Positions 25,726-35,126 of a DNA stretch of 64,000 nt are shown here, one piece after another. Every line of letters begins with the position of its first letter. Positions within the stretch are counted from its first letter, which is position 1. A program made the position numbers and the translations under genes. A model generated the notes under the pieces. The model saw only the letters and a program-made list of their open reading frames with translations. It made no database searches and was not told where the DNA came from. Origin of the DNA: Chryseobacterium sp. ON_d1 (GTDB lineage: Bacteria > Bacteroidota > Bacteroidia > Flavobacteriales > Weeksellaceae); NCBI RefSeq assembly GCF_006829085.1, contig NZ_BJTC01000002.1, positions 396,171 through 460,170 of the forward strand, read 5' to 3'.

Positions 25726-26043
25726 TTTTTCTTCATTTTTTAGGTTGAGAATGAAGCTGTCTGAATTTTTACTTCTATGATGAAAGTCTTCTATATTGTC
25801 TAATATTACAATTGAAGGGCTTAGAATTCCCCTCTTTTGGAGGGGTGGCGAAAATTCAAAGAATTTTTGACGGGGTGGTTTAAGCCATTAATAGTATTGC
25901 AGACTTCCATGATTCAAAAACTTCAAACAGCTTTGATTGTACTGTTATTTGAGAATCAACAACACATACACATTCGTCCGCTTAAATGAAGAGGTTGAGT
26001 TGTTTTGTTTTTTTTCAGATCATAATGAAAATTAGCCATATAA
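25726..26043. other. Gap inside the sulfur cluster with REP-like element
   Basis: This 318-nt interval separates cysI from the receptor gene. It contains the REP-like element at 25824-25880 and a short palindrome (ATTGT, eight bases, ACAAT) at 25795-25812 that could be an operator. I saw no riboswitch-like conserved fold and no convincing TAnnTTTG promoter. Confidence 0.5.
25824..25880 (+). repeat. REP-like two-hairpin element, copy A
   Basis: Hairpin 1 is CCCCTC/GAGGGG with a short loop; hairpin 2 is AAAATTC/GAATTTT; each is followed by GGGGTGG. The 57-nt unit differs from copy B by two bases, both in the loop of hairpin 1. Confidence 0.75.
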
Positions 26044-27720
26044 TTAATTTAAGGTGTGTAAGTAACGGTATGAAAAATCACCAAATGTTTCCTCTGTAAG
26101 TCTTTTCTGTACATAAATCCCAAAAAGTTCATCCAGCGTGGTCAGAATTTCTTCCTCACCAATGTTTTCTTTAAATTTTGTATTCAGTCGCATTCCTAAA
26201 CGGTCTCCACCGATGTGAAGATTATATTTCCCATAAGCTGTACCTACAAATCCGATTTCAGCATTCGGAGATCTTCCGCATCCGTTGGGACAGCCGGTCA
26301 TACGGATCGTGATATCTTCTTCCAGCAGTCCATATTTTTCAAGAATAGGTTCTATTTTTGTGACCAGAGAAGGCAGATAGCGCTGGGCTTCAGCAAGTGC
26401 CAGTGAACAGGTATTTAAAGCCACACAGGCAACAGAGTTTTTGCGTAATGCGCTGGCTCCGTCTGTCTCATCCGAAATTCTGTATTCTTTTAAAATATAT
26501 TCAATTTCCGGTTTATCCTTTTCCTCAATATCCGCCAGAATAAGGTTCTGGTTACAGGTAAAACGGAAATTAGCTTTTCCTGACTGTGCAATTTTCAACA
26601 ATCCTGATTTTAAAGGATATTCCGCAGTGTTAAGGATTCTTCCATGCTCTACAAATACTGTATAAAACCATTTTCCTTCATGATTCTGGATCCAGCCGTA
26701 GCGGTCCTTTCTTTGTGTAAACTTAAATTCGCGCGCTGGTTCAAAGCTGAATCCTGTTCTCTTTTCTACTTCCGCTCTGTACTGATCGATACCTAATTTA
26801 TCAATCGTGTATTTTAATCTTGATAATTTTCGGTCGCTCCTGTTTCCGAAGTCTCTTTGTACTGTGATGATTTCGTAGACCGCCTTCAGTACTTTTTCTT
26901 CGGTATCCACAAATCCAAGGATGGATGCAAGACGTGCGTATGTGGCATCATTTCCGTGGGTTGCACCTAATCCTCCGCCTGCAGCAATATTATAACCTAC
27001 AATTTTATCATTTTCGATAATCGCAATCAAGGCGATATCATTAATGAATACGTCTACATCGTTATTGGGAGGCACAGCAATTCCTATTTTCAGCTTTCTG
27101 GGAAGATATCTGTCCTGATACAATGGATCTTCCTCTGCTTTGCGGTCTACCAGAAGTTCATCATCAATCCAGATATCATAATAAGCTTTGGTTTTCGGAA
27201 GGCACATTTCACTGATTTTTCCCGCCAGTTCGTAAGCTTCCTGCTGTAAAGGGGATTCTGAAGGATTCGCTGTGCAGGTTACGTTTCTGTTGACATCTCC
27301 ACAAGCGGCAATAGAGTCCAGGTGCTGCAGATTGAAACTCTGAATGGTGGGTCTTAACTGAGATTTTAAGATACCATGCAGCTGAATCGTTTGTCTTGTC
27401 GTTACCTTAATAGTTCCTGTGGAATAATCTTCAGCGGTTTCATTCAATCCTACCCATTGCTCCGGAGTTAAAAAGCCACCGGGAAGCCTTAGGCGGATCA
27501 TGTAAGAATACAGCCACTCCAGTTTTTTGGAGACACGCTCTTCCCTTCGGTCTCTGTCGTCCTGTTGGTACATTCCGTGAAATTTAATCAGAGTCTGATC
27601 ATCTTCCCTTATGGCTCCGGTAAAGTTATCAGCAAGGCTCTCTTTTAAAGATCCTCTGAGCCCGTTACTGCTGGTTTTAATCCTTTCTACCGGTGAAAGG
27701 TTTTCTTTATCATTGTTCAT
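26044..27720 (-). CDS. cysI: Sulfite reductase hemoprotein (beta) subunit
   Basis: This 558-residue protein reduces sulfite to sulfide with six electrons from CysJ. The siroheme/[4Fe-4S] ligands are C432 and C438 (CVALNTC) and C477 and C481 (TGCPNGCGR). Two nitrite/sulfite reductase half-domains are present, each with a ferredoxin-like N-part (for example GTIKVTTRQTIQLHG). The length agrees with bacterial CysI. It lies 35 nt after cysJ and needs the siroheme that CobA and the CysG-like fusion in this cluster would supply. Confidence 0.96.
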   Translation of the reverse strand: MNNDKENLSPVERIKTSSNGLRGSLKESLADNFTGAIREDDQTLIKFHGMYQQDDRDRREERVSKKLEWLYSYMIRLRLPGGFLTPEQWVGLNETAEDYSTGTIKVTTRQTIQLHGILKSQLRPTIQSFNLQHLDSIAACGDVNRNVTCTANPSESPLQQEAYELAGKISEMCLPKTKAYYDIWIDDELLVDRKAEEDPLYQDRYLPRKLKIGIAVPPNNDVDVFINDIALIAIIENDKIVGYNIAAGGGLGATHGNDATYARLASILGFVDTEEKVLKAVYEIITVQRDFGNRSDRKLSRLKYTIDKLGIDQYRAEVEKRTGFSFEPAREFKFTQRKDRYGWIQNHEGKWFYTVFVEHGRILNTAEYPLKSGLLKIAQSGKANFRFTCNQNLILADIEEKDKPEIEYILKEYRISDETDGASALRKNSVACVALNTCSLALAEAQRYLPSLVTKIEPILEKYGLLEEDITIRMTGCPNGCGRSPNAEIGFVGTAYGKYNLHIGGDRLGMRLNTKFKENIGEEEILTTLDELFGIYVQKRLTEETFGDFSYRYLHTLN

Positions 27721-27755
27721 AACTTGTTTCCTTTAATTTTTACGAGTACTTCTTT

Positions 27756-29474
27756 TTAATAGACATCTTTGGCATATCGGCCGCTCAGTTCCATTTCTTC
27801 GAGGTAAACTACAGCGTCTTCTTTGCTGCGTTTTCCTTCATTTTGTATAATGGTGAGAAGCGTTTGTTCTACATCACGGGCCATTGGTTCTTTAGCACCG
27901 CATACATACACAGATGCTCCGCCTTCAAGCCAGTAAAATACTTCCTGAGCTTTTTGTTCCAGCCTGTGTTGAACGTATACTTTTTCAGCTGTATCTCTTG
28001 AAAAGGCAAGATCCAGATGCGTCAGACTGCCTGTTTTAAGAAAATCCTGAAGTTCTGCCTGATATAGAAAGTCTGATACAAAGTTTCTGTCCCCGAAAAA
28101 CAGCCAGTTTCTACCTTCTGCTCCTGTGGCATCTCGTTCCCAAAGAAATGATCTGAAAGGTGCTATTCCTGTTCCCGGACCGATCATGATGATATCTTTA
28201 TCCGCTTCCGGAAGTTTGAAATGTCCTGCATCCTGAATATAAAATTCTACTTCTTCTCCTTCTTTGAATTCGCTTAGAAAACCACTGCATAATCCGTTAT
28301 GTTTCTGATGATCAATAAAGAATTCTGATTTAGCTACCGTAATATGGATTTCGGTATTGCCATGAGCTTCCACAGAGGATGAAATGGAATACAGACGGGG
28401 TGCCTGAGCGGTTAATATCTGTATGATTTCTTCAAATTCATCGGCATTTTTTACAGGATAAATCCTAAGCAAATCAAGAAGGCTTAATCTTACTTCCGGA
28501 ATGGAATGTCCTGTTATTTTTGCATACTGAGCAACAACTGATTTCAGTAAATAACTGATGTTGAGTTTTTTATGTAACAGTTCTTCAACGGAAGCTGTAA
28601 TCTTCGGTGTTTCTACCTGTTTTTGAGGATCAATCCCGGTCAGCGTAATAATTTCACTGACTATTTCTTTAGCATTGAAAGGGATTACTCCCAACGCAGC
28701 ACCTGGTTGATAATGAAGTGCTTCTTCTGTTTCAATTTCAATATGATACGTTTCTTTTTCAGAGGTAATGTCATTCAGATTGATGATGGCAGACACTTTT
28801 CCTTTATATTTCTTTCTTCCGGAAGAAACCTTGGGTACTGTAACATTTTTTTGACTTTGATCTGCATTTTTACTGACTGTTTCAAATACATGTTCTATCC
28901 ATTGGGAAGCCTCCTGTTCAAAATCTATATCACACTTTTTCAATGGAATAATGCGCTGAGCACCCAATATTTCAAAGCGTGAGTCTACATCTTCCCCCGT
29001 TTTACAGAACAGAGGGTAACTACTGTCTCCCAATGCCAGTACCCCATATTTCAGTCTGCTGAGATCAATTTCATTTTCATAGATATAATCATAGAACTTT
29101 TTGGCAAGAGCAGGCGGTTCGCCTTCTCCCTGGGTGCTGATCACGACAAAGAAGAACTCCTCTTTTGCAAGATCTTTAGGCTTGTATTGGGAAAGGTCTG
29201 TCAGTTTTACCTGAAGTCCTTTTTTCTTCACGATACCTGCAAGGGCTGTAGCGAGTTTTTTACTGTTTCCGGTTTCCGTACCGTAAGCCAGCGTTATTTT
29301 CTTTACCGCATTCTGTGTAGTACTAGTCGTTTCCTGTGGTGGAAGAACGGCTGTAAGTGATGATCCTCCTGCAATTCCGGCCAGATATCCGCTTGCCCAG
29401 ATGGCTTCATCTCTGGAGAGTTCTCCGGATATTTGTTTTAAGACGTTTAATTTAGTTTCAGACAGCATATTCAA
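27756..29474 (-). CDS. cysJ: Sulfite reductase flavoprotein (alpha) subunit
   Basis: This 572-residue protein carries electrons from NADPH through FAD and FMN to CysI. A flavodoxin domain (about 60-200) begins with the FMN loop AYGTETGN; an FAD domain follows with RLYSISSS; the NADPH domain has GPGTGIAPFRSF and YVCGAKEPM, and the chain ends in an aromatic residue (KDVY) as expected for stacking on FAD. The start codon overlaps the end of cobA by 17 nt, indicating coupled translation. Confidence 0.95.
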   Translation of the reverse strand: MNMLSETKLNVLKQISGELSRDEAIWASGYLAGIAGGSSLTAVLPPQETTSTTQNAVKKITLAYGTETGNSKKLATALAGIVKKKGLQVKLTDLSQYKPKDLAKEEFFFVVISTQGEGEPPALAKKFYDYIYENEIDLSRLKYGVLALGDSSYPLFCKTGEDVDSRFEILGAQRIIPLKKCDIDFEQEASQWIEHVFETVSKNADQSQKNVTVPKVSSGRKKYKGKVSAIINLNDITSEKETYHIEIETEEALHYQPGAALGVIPFNAKEIVSEIITLTGIDPQKQVETPKITASVEELLHKKLNISYLLKSVVAQYAKITGHSIPEVRLSLLDLLRIYPVKNADEFEEIIQILTAQAPRLYSISSSVEAHGNTEIHITVAKSEFFIDHQKHNGLCSGFLSEFKEGEEVEFYIQDAGHFKLPEADKDIIMIGPGTGIAPFRSFLWERDATGAEGRNWLFFGDRNFVSDFLYQAELQDFLKTGSLTHLDLAFSRDTAEKVYVQHRLEQKAQEVFYWLEGGASVYVCGAKEPMARDVEQTLLTIIQNEGKRSKEDAVVYLEEMELSGRYAKDVY

Positions 29475-30303
29475 AGAAATTTTGAGTGGCAGGGATCAGA
29501 CTTCCGTTTTCCACTGATTTAAAATAAAGACCTTCCTGTTCAGCATTTTCAAGCCATGAAAATGCTTCGTGGAGATTCACAATTTTACCGACAATCACCA
29601 ATGAAGGGGAAGCAAAGTTTTTGTCTCCGAATTTTTCATTAAATTCATCAAATGATGAGGTGTACACCTTTTGGAAAGGGGTTGTAGCCTGTTCAATGAC
29701 TGCAATTTTTTTATCACTTGAGATCTGAAGTTCTTTCAGCTTTTCCACAAGAGGAGTAAGATTTCCTTTAGACATATAGAAAACAAGGGTATCATCCGTT
29801 AAAGCAAGCTCTTTCCAATATTCTTCACTTACGATTTCTGATTTATAATAGGTCAGAAAACGAACGGAAGTGGAATATCCTCTGGCTGTTAAAGGCATTC
29901 CTGCGAATGCTGCTGCTCCTAAAGCGGCTGTAATTCCCGGAATGATTTCGTAAGGGATATTATTCTGCTTTAAAGCCTGCAGTTCGTCAAGAATATTGGA
30001 AAATATGGAAACGTCTCCCCCTTTCAGCCTTACAATGGTTTTATTCTGACGCGCATATTCCACCATCAGCGTATTGATATGAGATTGGGGTGTAGAAGCA
30101 TTTTTACTGCATTCTTTTCCTACATAGATGATTTCTGTATCTTCATTAACATAGGTTTCCAGGATTTCCGGACTCACAAGGCGGTCACATAAGATGATGT
30201 CTGCCTCTGCAATTGCTTTTACAGCTTTTACAGTGATCAGTTCAGGGTTACCAGGTCCTGCACCGATAAGGTAAACCTTTGGTGATTTTATATTTGTTTT
30301 CAT
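29458..30303 (-). CDS. cobA: Uroporphyrinogen-III C-methyltransferase
   Basis: This 281-residue SAM-dependent enzyme makes precorrin-2 for siroheme. The motifs VYLIGAGPGNPELITVKA (near residue 10) and VRLKGGDVSIFSN are those of the tetrapyrrole methylase family. It lacks the N-terminal dehydrogenase/ferrochelatase part of CysG; that domain is present instead in the permease fusion at the end of the cluster. It lies between cysK and cysJ, so siroheme supply is coordinated with sulfite reductase. Confidence 0.94.
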   Translation of the reverse strand: MKTNIKSPKVYLIGAGPGNPELITVKAVKAIAEADIILCDRLVSPEILETYVNEDTEIIYVGKECSKNASTPQSHINTLMVEYARQNKTIVRLKGGDVSIFSNILDELQALKQNNIPYEIIPGITAALGAAAFAGMPLTARGYSTSVRFLTYYKSEIVSEEYWKELALTDDTLVFYMSKGNLTPLVEKLKELQISSDKKIAVIEQATTPFQKVYTSSFDEFNEKFGDKNFASPSLVIVGKIVNLHEAFSWLENAEQEGLYFKSVENGSLIPATQNFFEYAV

Positions 30304-30326
30304 TGAAGTAGGTGTTAATTAAGGAA

Positions 30327-31238
30327 TTAGAAAAGCCCCTCTACCGACAGATATCTTTCTCCAGTATCGTAATTGATGGTAAGGATTTTAGCGTTAGGTG
30401 GTATTTCCGGTAAATGTTTGGCGATGGCTGCTAAAGCGGCTCCTGTGGAAACTCCGACAAAAAGACCTTCTTTTTTAGCTGCGTTAAGGGCATATTCATA
30501 AGCTTCTTCTTTGCCTACTGTAATCACTCCGTCTAATAGGGTAATATCCAGGATAGAAGGCACAAAGCCGGCTCCTAATCCCTGTAATGGATGTGGTGCA
30601 GGACTTCCTCCGCTCAGTACAGGAGATAATTCCGGTTCTACAGCAATAACTTTCACATGAGGAAATTTATCTTTAACCACTTTTGCTATTCCGGTGATAT
30701 GTCCTCCGGTTCCTACTCCGGTAATGATATAATCAAGTCCCTCAGGAAAGTCTTTTAAAATTTCCTGAGCAGTGGTTTCTACATGTACTTTTACATTGGC
30801 AGGATTGTCAAACTGTCTCGGAATCCATGAATTGGGCGTTTCTTCAGCAAGCTCATTGGCTTTTTCAATAGCACCTTTCATTCCTTTTTCTCTTGGGGTA
30901 AGCACAAATTCTGCTCCGTACGCTTCCATGATTTTACGGCGTTCTATACTCATGCTTTCAGGCATAACAAGGATTAGCTTATACCCTTTTACGGCAGCGG
31001 CCAGAGCGAGTCCTATCCCTGTATTACCGCTGGTAGGCTCTATAATGATGCTGTCTTTATTTAATAATCCTTTTGCTTCTGCATCTTCAATCATCGCCAG
31101 TCCGATTCTGTCTTTAATGCTTCCGCCGGGATTGCTTTTTTCAAGTTTGATCCAGATTTCATGATCTGAATCGAAGAGTTTGTTGATTTTCACGACGGGT
31201 GTATTTCCAATCGTTTCTAATGCATTCTGAAATTTCAT
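30327..31238 (-). CDS. cysK: Cysteine synthase A (O-acetylserine sulfhydrylase)
   Basis: This 303-residue PLP enzyme forms cysteine from O-acetylserine and sulfide. The PLP lysine is K42 in GGSIKDRIG, the substrate loop is TSGNTG (69-74), and the phosphate loop is [10 protein letters not shown]. The length and motifs are those of CysK. It follows cysE by 30 nt, in keeping with the CysE/CysK complex, and is followed by cobA. Confidence 0.96.
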   Translation of the reverse strand: MKFQNALETIGNTPVVKINKLFDSDHEIWIKLEKSNPGGSIKDRIGLAMIEDAEAKGLLNKDSIIIEPTSGNTGIGLALAAAVKGYKLILVMPESMSIERRKIMEAYGAEFVLTPREKGMKGAIEKANELAEETPNSWIPRQFDNPANVKVHVETTAQEILKDFPEGLDYIITGVGTGGHITGIAKVVKDKFPHVKVIAVEPELSPVLSGGSPAPHPLQGLGAGFVPSILDITLLDGVITVGKEEAYEYALNAAKKEGLFVGVSTGAALAAIAKHLPEIPPNAKILTINYDTGERYLSVEGLF

Positions 31239-31268
31239 ATCAATGTACTTTTTATTTTTGTTTTTTTC

Positions 31269-32099
31269 TTAAATCACAAAGGTTAATGATTCTGGTAATG
31301 AAGTATTATCCTTTATTTTTATTTCGCTTTTGTGGTAGACCAGAGAATTAGCAGGAACATCTTGTGTTACCCACACATTTCCTCCGATAATGCTCTCTCT
31401 GCCTATGGTAGTCTCACCTCCCAGAATGGTTGCTCCTGAATAGATAATGACATCATCTTCAATATTCGGATGTCTTTTCTGATGGGCTTTTTCTTTGGAA
31501 ACATTCAATGCTCCGAGGGTTACTCCCTGATAGATCTTGACATTATTCCCGATAACCGTAGTCTCTCCAATCACAATTCCTGTTCCGTGGTCAATGAAGA
31601 AAGACTTTCCTATAGTGGCTCCCGGATGAATGTCAATTCCGGTTTTGCTGTGGGCATATTCTGAAATGACCCGTGGTAATATTTTCACCTTCTGAGTCCA
31701 AAGCTGGTGTGAAATACGGTAGACATAGGTGGCAAAAAAGCCGGGATATGCCAGGTATACTTCTTCCAGAGAGTCTGCGGCAGGATCAAATTCCAAAATA
31801 GATTTTGCATCCAGTACCAACTGATTATATAACTCCGGTAACGCCTCAAAAAACTGACTGACCTGTTTTTCTGTAAGGCCTTTGTCTCCTGTTACTGTAT
31901 TGATCAAATCAGAAAGTGTTTCCTGCAGACCCTCAAAATTTATTTTCAGCTGATCTTCAGTATTGTCATTCTGAGGAAGGAAAAGTGTTTCATACAAATC
32001 CTTCACCCATTTTTTGGTCTTTATTTTATCAAAGAATCCATGAATATTATTTTGTTTGGTCTGATGAATTCTTTCTATTAATTGATCGGAAATTGCCAT
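31269..32099 (-). CDS. cysE: Serine O-acetyltransferase
   Basis: This 276-residue enzyme acetylates serine from acetyl-CoA to feed CysK. The N-terminal helical region (about 1-140) precedes a left-handed beta-helix of hexapeptide repeats (about 150-250), with FFIDHGTGIVIGETTVIG carrying the catalytic His. The C-terminus ends in I, as needed for docking into the CysK active site. It starts four bases after cysN. Confidence 0.94.
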   Translation of the reverse strand: MAISDQLIERIHQTKQNNIHGFFDKIKTKKWVKDLYETLFLPQNDNTEDQLKINFEGLQETLSDLINTVTGDKGLTEKQVSQFFEALPELYNQLVLDAKSILEFDPAADSLEEVYLAYPGFFATYVYRISHQLWTQKVKILPRVISEYAHSKTGIDIHPGATIGKSFFIDHGTGIVIGETTVIGNNVKIYQGVTLGALNVSKEKAHQKRHPNIEDDVIIYSGATILGGETTIGRESIIGGNVWVTQDVPANSLVYHKSEIKIKDNTSLPESLTFVI

Positions 32100-32103
32100 T
32101 TTT

Positions 32104-33342
32104 CTATTGAATTATACAGGCCGCTACCGTTGAATTGGACGTTTCATCCACCAAAATGGCTGAGCCCGTTGTTTTATTATGGGTAAAGCTGTCATAGACC
32201 AAAGGCTGTGCCGTGCGGAGGGTAACTTTTACAATTTCATTCAGTTTAATTTCTCCATCCGCCTGTTCTTTTACAAGGGTATTAACGTTGATCTTATAGT
32301 CTATCTCTTTTACCACTGCTTTTACAAGTCTGCTGTTCTGCTGCAGAAGGTATTTGTTTCCCGGCTGCAAAGGTTTCTGATCAAGCCAGCATAATAAAAT
32401 TTCAAGGTCTTTTTCAACGGCCGGAACCTGTTCTTCTGTGGCAAAAATATCTCCCCTGCTGATATCTACATCATGAGCAAGATGGATCACTGCAGGCTGT
32501 CCTTCAAAAGCTTCCTCTTTTTCAATCCCGTTGATCTCAATCTTCGTGATTTCTGTGGTCAGATCTGCAGGAAGAATATGGATTTTGTCTCCTTTTGATA
32601 ATTTTCCGCTTAATATCTGTCCGGCATATCCTCTGTAATCATGCAGCTCTTCCGTCTGAGGGCGGATGACATACTGGACCTGAAAACGGTTTCCGTTATT
32701 TTTTTCTTCATTCAGTGTTACCTCTTCAAGGTATTCCAGAAGAGAATTTCCTTTGTACCAGTCTGTTCTTGAAGATTTTGAAACGATATTATCTCCTTTT
32801 AATGCAGAGATCGGAAAATAACTTACGTCATTCAGCCCCAGATTTTCTGCAATTTTTGCATATTCTGATTTAATGTTTTCAAAAGCTTCTTCCGAATAAT
32901 CTACCATATCCATTTTGTTGATGGCTACAGCAACTTTTTTCAACTGTAATAAAGAAGCAATGATAGAATGTCTTCTGGTCTGCTCAATCACTCCTTTTCG
33001 GGCATCGATCAGAATGACCATCAGATCAGAATTGGATGCTCCTGTGATCATATTACGGGTATACTGCACGTGCCCTGGGGCATCAGCAATGATAAATTTT
33101 CTTTTTGCGGTTGAGAAATAGCGGTAGGCAACATCAATGGTGATTCCCTGTTCTCTTTCTGCACGCAATCCGTCTGTTAAAAGAGCAAGATCTACCCCGT
33201 CTTCATTTTTGTTTTTAGAATGTTTTTCGAGGACTTCCAACTGGTCCTGTAAAATGCTTTTGCTATCGTAAAGCAGTCTGCCGATAAGGGTACTTTTACC
33301 GTCATCCACGCTTCCTGCTGTTATAAATCTTAATATATCCAT
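32104..33342 (-). CDS. cysN: Sulfate adenylyltransferase subunit 1 (GTPase)
   Basis: This 412-residue EF-Tu-like GTPase drives APS formation by CysD. The G1 motif is GSVDDGKST (10-18), G3 is DAPGH, and G4 is NKMD; two beta-barrel domains follow. There is no C-terminal APS kinase (CysC) fusion, and no separate cysC was found in the window. It lies 94 nt after cysD, a gap that holds an AT-rich inverted repeat. Confidence 0.95.
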   Translation of the reverse strand: MDILRFITAGSVDDGKSTLIGRLLYDSKSILQDQLEVLEKHSKNKNEDGVDLALLTDGLRAEREQGITIDVAYRYFSTAKRKFIIADAPGHVQYTRNMITGASNSDLMVILIDARKGVIEQTRRHSIIASLLQLKKVAVAINKMDMVDYSEEAFENIKSEYAKIAENLGLNDVSYFPISALKGDNIVSKSSRTDWYKGNSLLEYLEEVTLNEEKNNGNRFQVQYVIRPQTEELHDYRGYAGQILSGKLSKGDKIHILPADLTTEITKIEINGIEKEEAFEGQPAVIHLAHDVDISRGDIFATEEQVPAVEKDLEILLCWLDQKPLQPGNKYLLQQNSRLVKAVVKEIDYKINVNTLVKEQADGEIKLNEIVKVTLRTAQPLVYDSFTHNKTTGSAILVDETSNSTVAACIIQ

Positions 33343-33358
33343 CCGAATTTTAATTATA

Positions 33359-33434
33359 AATGATAAGTGATAAATTATGAATGATAATTGATGAAATACT
33401 TTGTGTAATCATTAATCAATTATTTTTTATCATT
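33359..33434. repeat. AT-rich inverted repeat between cysD and cysN
   Basis: AATGATAA (33359-33366) pairs with TTATCATT (33427-33434), and ATAATTGA (33384-33391) pairs with TCAATTAT (33416-33423), so the gap can fold into one long hairpin. It contains TTATGAATGATAA (33375-33387), the same 13-mer found in the left repeat of the four-helix-bundle cassette at 56858. Confidence 0.5.
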
Positions 33435-33436
33435 GA

Positions 33437-34345
33437 TTAAAAGTAGCCTCCTTTTTTTCTGTCCTCCATAGCGGCTTCTGTTACCCTGTCGTCAATCCTG
33501 GTTTCGCCACGCTCTGAGATTCTGGTGGCTACGATTTCTTCGATAACGGCATCTATGGTAACGGCTTCAGATTCTACGGCAGCGGTGCATGTCATATCTC
33601 CTACAGTACGGTAACGGATTTTTCTGGTAGTGATAATATCCTCCGGCTCCAGCACTACATGTGAGGAATTGGCAAGCCACTGCCCATTGAAGTCGATTAC
33701 TTCTCTTTCATGCGAAAAATAGATGGAAGGCAGTGCTATTTTTTCTCTGCGGATATAATTCCAGATATCCAGCTCGGTCCAGTTGCTTATCGGGAAAACT
33801 CTTACATTTTCTCCTTTATGAATTTTTCCATTAAAAATATTCCACAACTCCGGACGCTGAAGTTTAGGATCCCACTGCCCGAATTCATCACGAACGGAGA
33901 AGATTCTTTCTTTCGCACGGGCTTTTTCCTCATCTCTTCTGGCTCCCCCAATGCAGGCATCGAACTCAAATTCTTCAATGGTATCCAGAAGTGTATAGGT
34001 TTGCAGCCAGTTTCTGCTTGGGAATTTACCTTTGGCTTCAGTCAGTTTTTTACTTTTTATAGTGTCTTCCACTTTCCTTACCACCAGATTCACATCCAAC
34101 TGCTGTACCAGCTGATCACGGAAATCCAGAACTTCCGGAAAGTTGTGCCCTGTATCAACATGAACAAAGGTAAACGGGATTTTCCCATGAAAGAACGCTT
34201 TTCTCGCCAGATGCGCCAGTACAATACTGTCCTTTCCTCCACTGAATAACAACGCCGGACGTTCAAACTGGCCTGCGACTTCTCTTAATATATAAATAGA
34301 TTCAGCTTCTAACTGATCTAAATAGTTTAACTGATGTATTGACAT
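33437..34345 (-). CDS. cysD: Sulfate adenylyltransferase subunit 2
   Basis: This ATP-pyrophosphatase forms adenosine 5'-phosphosulfate from sulfate and ATP. The start MSIHQLNYLDQLEAES gives 302 residues, equal to the usual CysD length; an in-frame ATG 12 codons upstream would overlap the cysH stop codon. The PP-loop is SGGKDS (35-40), and the C-terminus DRKKGGYF is the typical ending. It follows cysH by 11 nt and precedes its partner cysN. Confidence 0.96.
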   Translation of the reverse strand: MSIHQLNYLDQLEAESIYILREVAGQFERPALLFSGGKDSIVLAHLARKAFFHGKIPFTFVHVDTGHNFPEVLDFRDQLVQQLDVNLVVRKVEDTIKSKKLTEAKGKFPSRNWLQTYTLLDTIEEFEFDACIGGARRDEEKARAKERIFSVRDEFGQWDPKLQRPELWNIFNGKIHKGENVRVFPISNWTELDIWNYIRREKIALPSIYFSHEREVIDFNGQWLANSSHVVLEPEDIITTRKIRYRTVGDMTCTAAVESEAVTIDAVIEEIVATRISERGETRIDDRVTEAAMEDRKKGGYF

Positions 34346-34356
34346 TTTTTTCTTTT

Positions 34357-35070
34357 TTATTGATGAATATGCAGACCGCATTCTTTTTTATTGGCATCTT
34401 CCCACCACCATCGGCCTGCCCTGAAATCTTCTCCTTCTTTGATTGCTCTGGTACACGGTTCACATCCTATGCTTACAAATCCTTTCTTGTGAAGATGATT
34501 GTAAGGTAAATGATGATCTTTTACATAGGCTGTCACCTGTTCTGTAGTCCAGTGAAGGATGGGATGAAATTTGATGATCTTGTTATCCGGATCCCATTCC
34601 AGCTGAGGCATATGCTGTCTGTTGGGAGAATGTTCGGATCTCAGACCTGTAATCCATACTTCATAGCCTTCCAGTGCTTTTCTTAAAGGATGAACCTTTC
34701 GGATGGTACAGCATGCTTTCCTTTTTTCCACCGATTGGTAGAAAGAATCAGGACCGTTTTCTGTGACAAATTCCCTAAGCTCTTCCGCATCCGGATAATA
34801 GGCTTTGATCTTCTTTTTAAAGAAAGCTTTCGTAGAGGTCCAGGTTTCATAGGTCTGTTCAAAAAGTCTTCCCGTATCCAGGGTGAAAATTTCAATATTT
34901 AAATCTTTTATCAGATGAGTGATAACCTGATCCTCGTAACTGAAACTGGTGGAAAAGATCAACTTATCCGGGAATTTTTCAGCCAGTAATTGCAGTCCAT
35001 TAGTTTGAAAAGAAGCTTCATCAGCCTCTTTTACAAGTTTTTCGAATTCATTTTTCAGACTGTTTTCCAT
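34357..35070 (-). CDS. cysH: Adenylyl-sulfate reductase (iron-sulfur type), thioredoxin-dependent
   Basis: This 237-residue protein reduces activated sulfate to sulfite. It has the four cysteines of the [4Fe-4S] class, C120-C121 (RKACCTIRK) and C203/C206 (GCEPC), plus the catalytic Cys C231 in KKECGLH. PAPS-specific enzymes such as that of E. coli lack the CC and CxxC pairs. With no cysC in the cluster, APS is the likely substrate. It is the first gene of the cluster, and an inverted repeat and promoter-like elements precede it. Confidence 0.93.
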   Translation of the reverse strand: MENSLKNEFEKLVKEADEASFQTNGLQLLAEKFPDKLIFSTSFSYEDQVITHLIKDLNIEIFTLDTGRLFEQTYETWTSTKAFFKKKIKAYYPDAEELREFVTENGPDSFYQSVEKRKACCTIRKVHPLRKALEGYEVWITGLRSEHSPNRQHMPQLEWDPDNKIIKFHPILHWTTEQVTAYVKDHHLPYNHLHKKGFVSIGCEPCTRAIKEGEDFRAGRWWWEDANKKECGLHIHQ

Positions 35071-35093
35071 TTTGAATTGAGATTTAAGTCTTG

Positions 35094-35126
35094 CAAATAT
35101 ATATAAAATTCTATAACTCCTATCAA
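35094..35126 (-). promoter_or_regulatory. Predicted promoter of the cysH-led sulfur operon
   Basis: On the minus strand TTG (35124-35126) and TATATTTG (35094-35101, exact TAnnTTTG) are 22 nt apart, slightly longer than the usual 19-21. The start site would be near 35087, 17 nt before the cysH ATG. Confidence 0.5.

Noticed and set aside
25726..26043. Possible riboswitch before the TonB receptor
   Set aside because: No cobalamin-box or SAM-type motifs were found by eye; the structured part is explained by the REP-like repeat.
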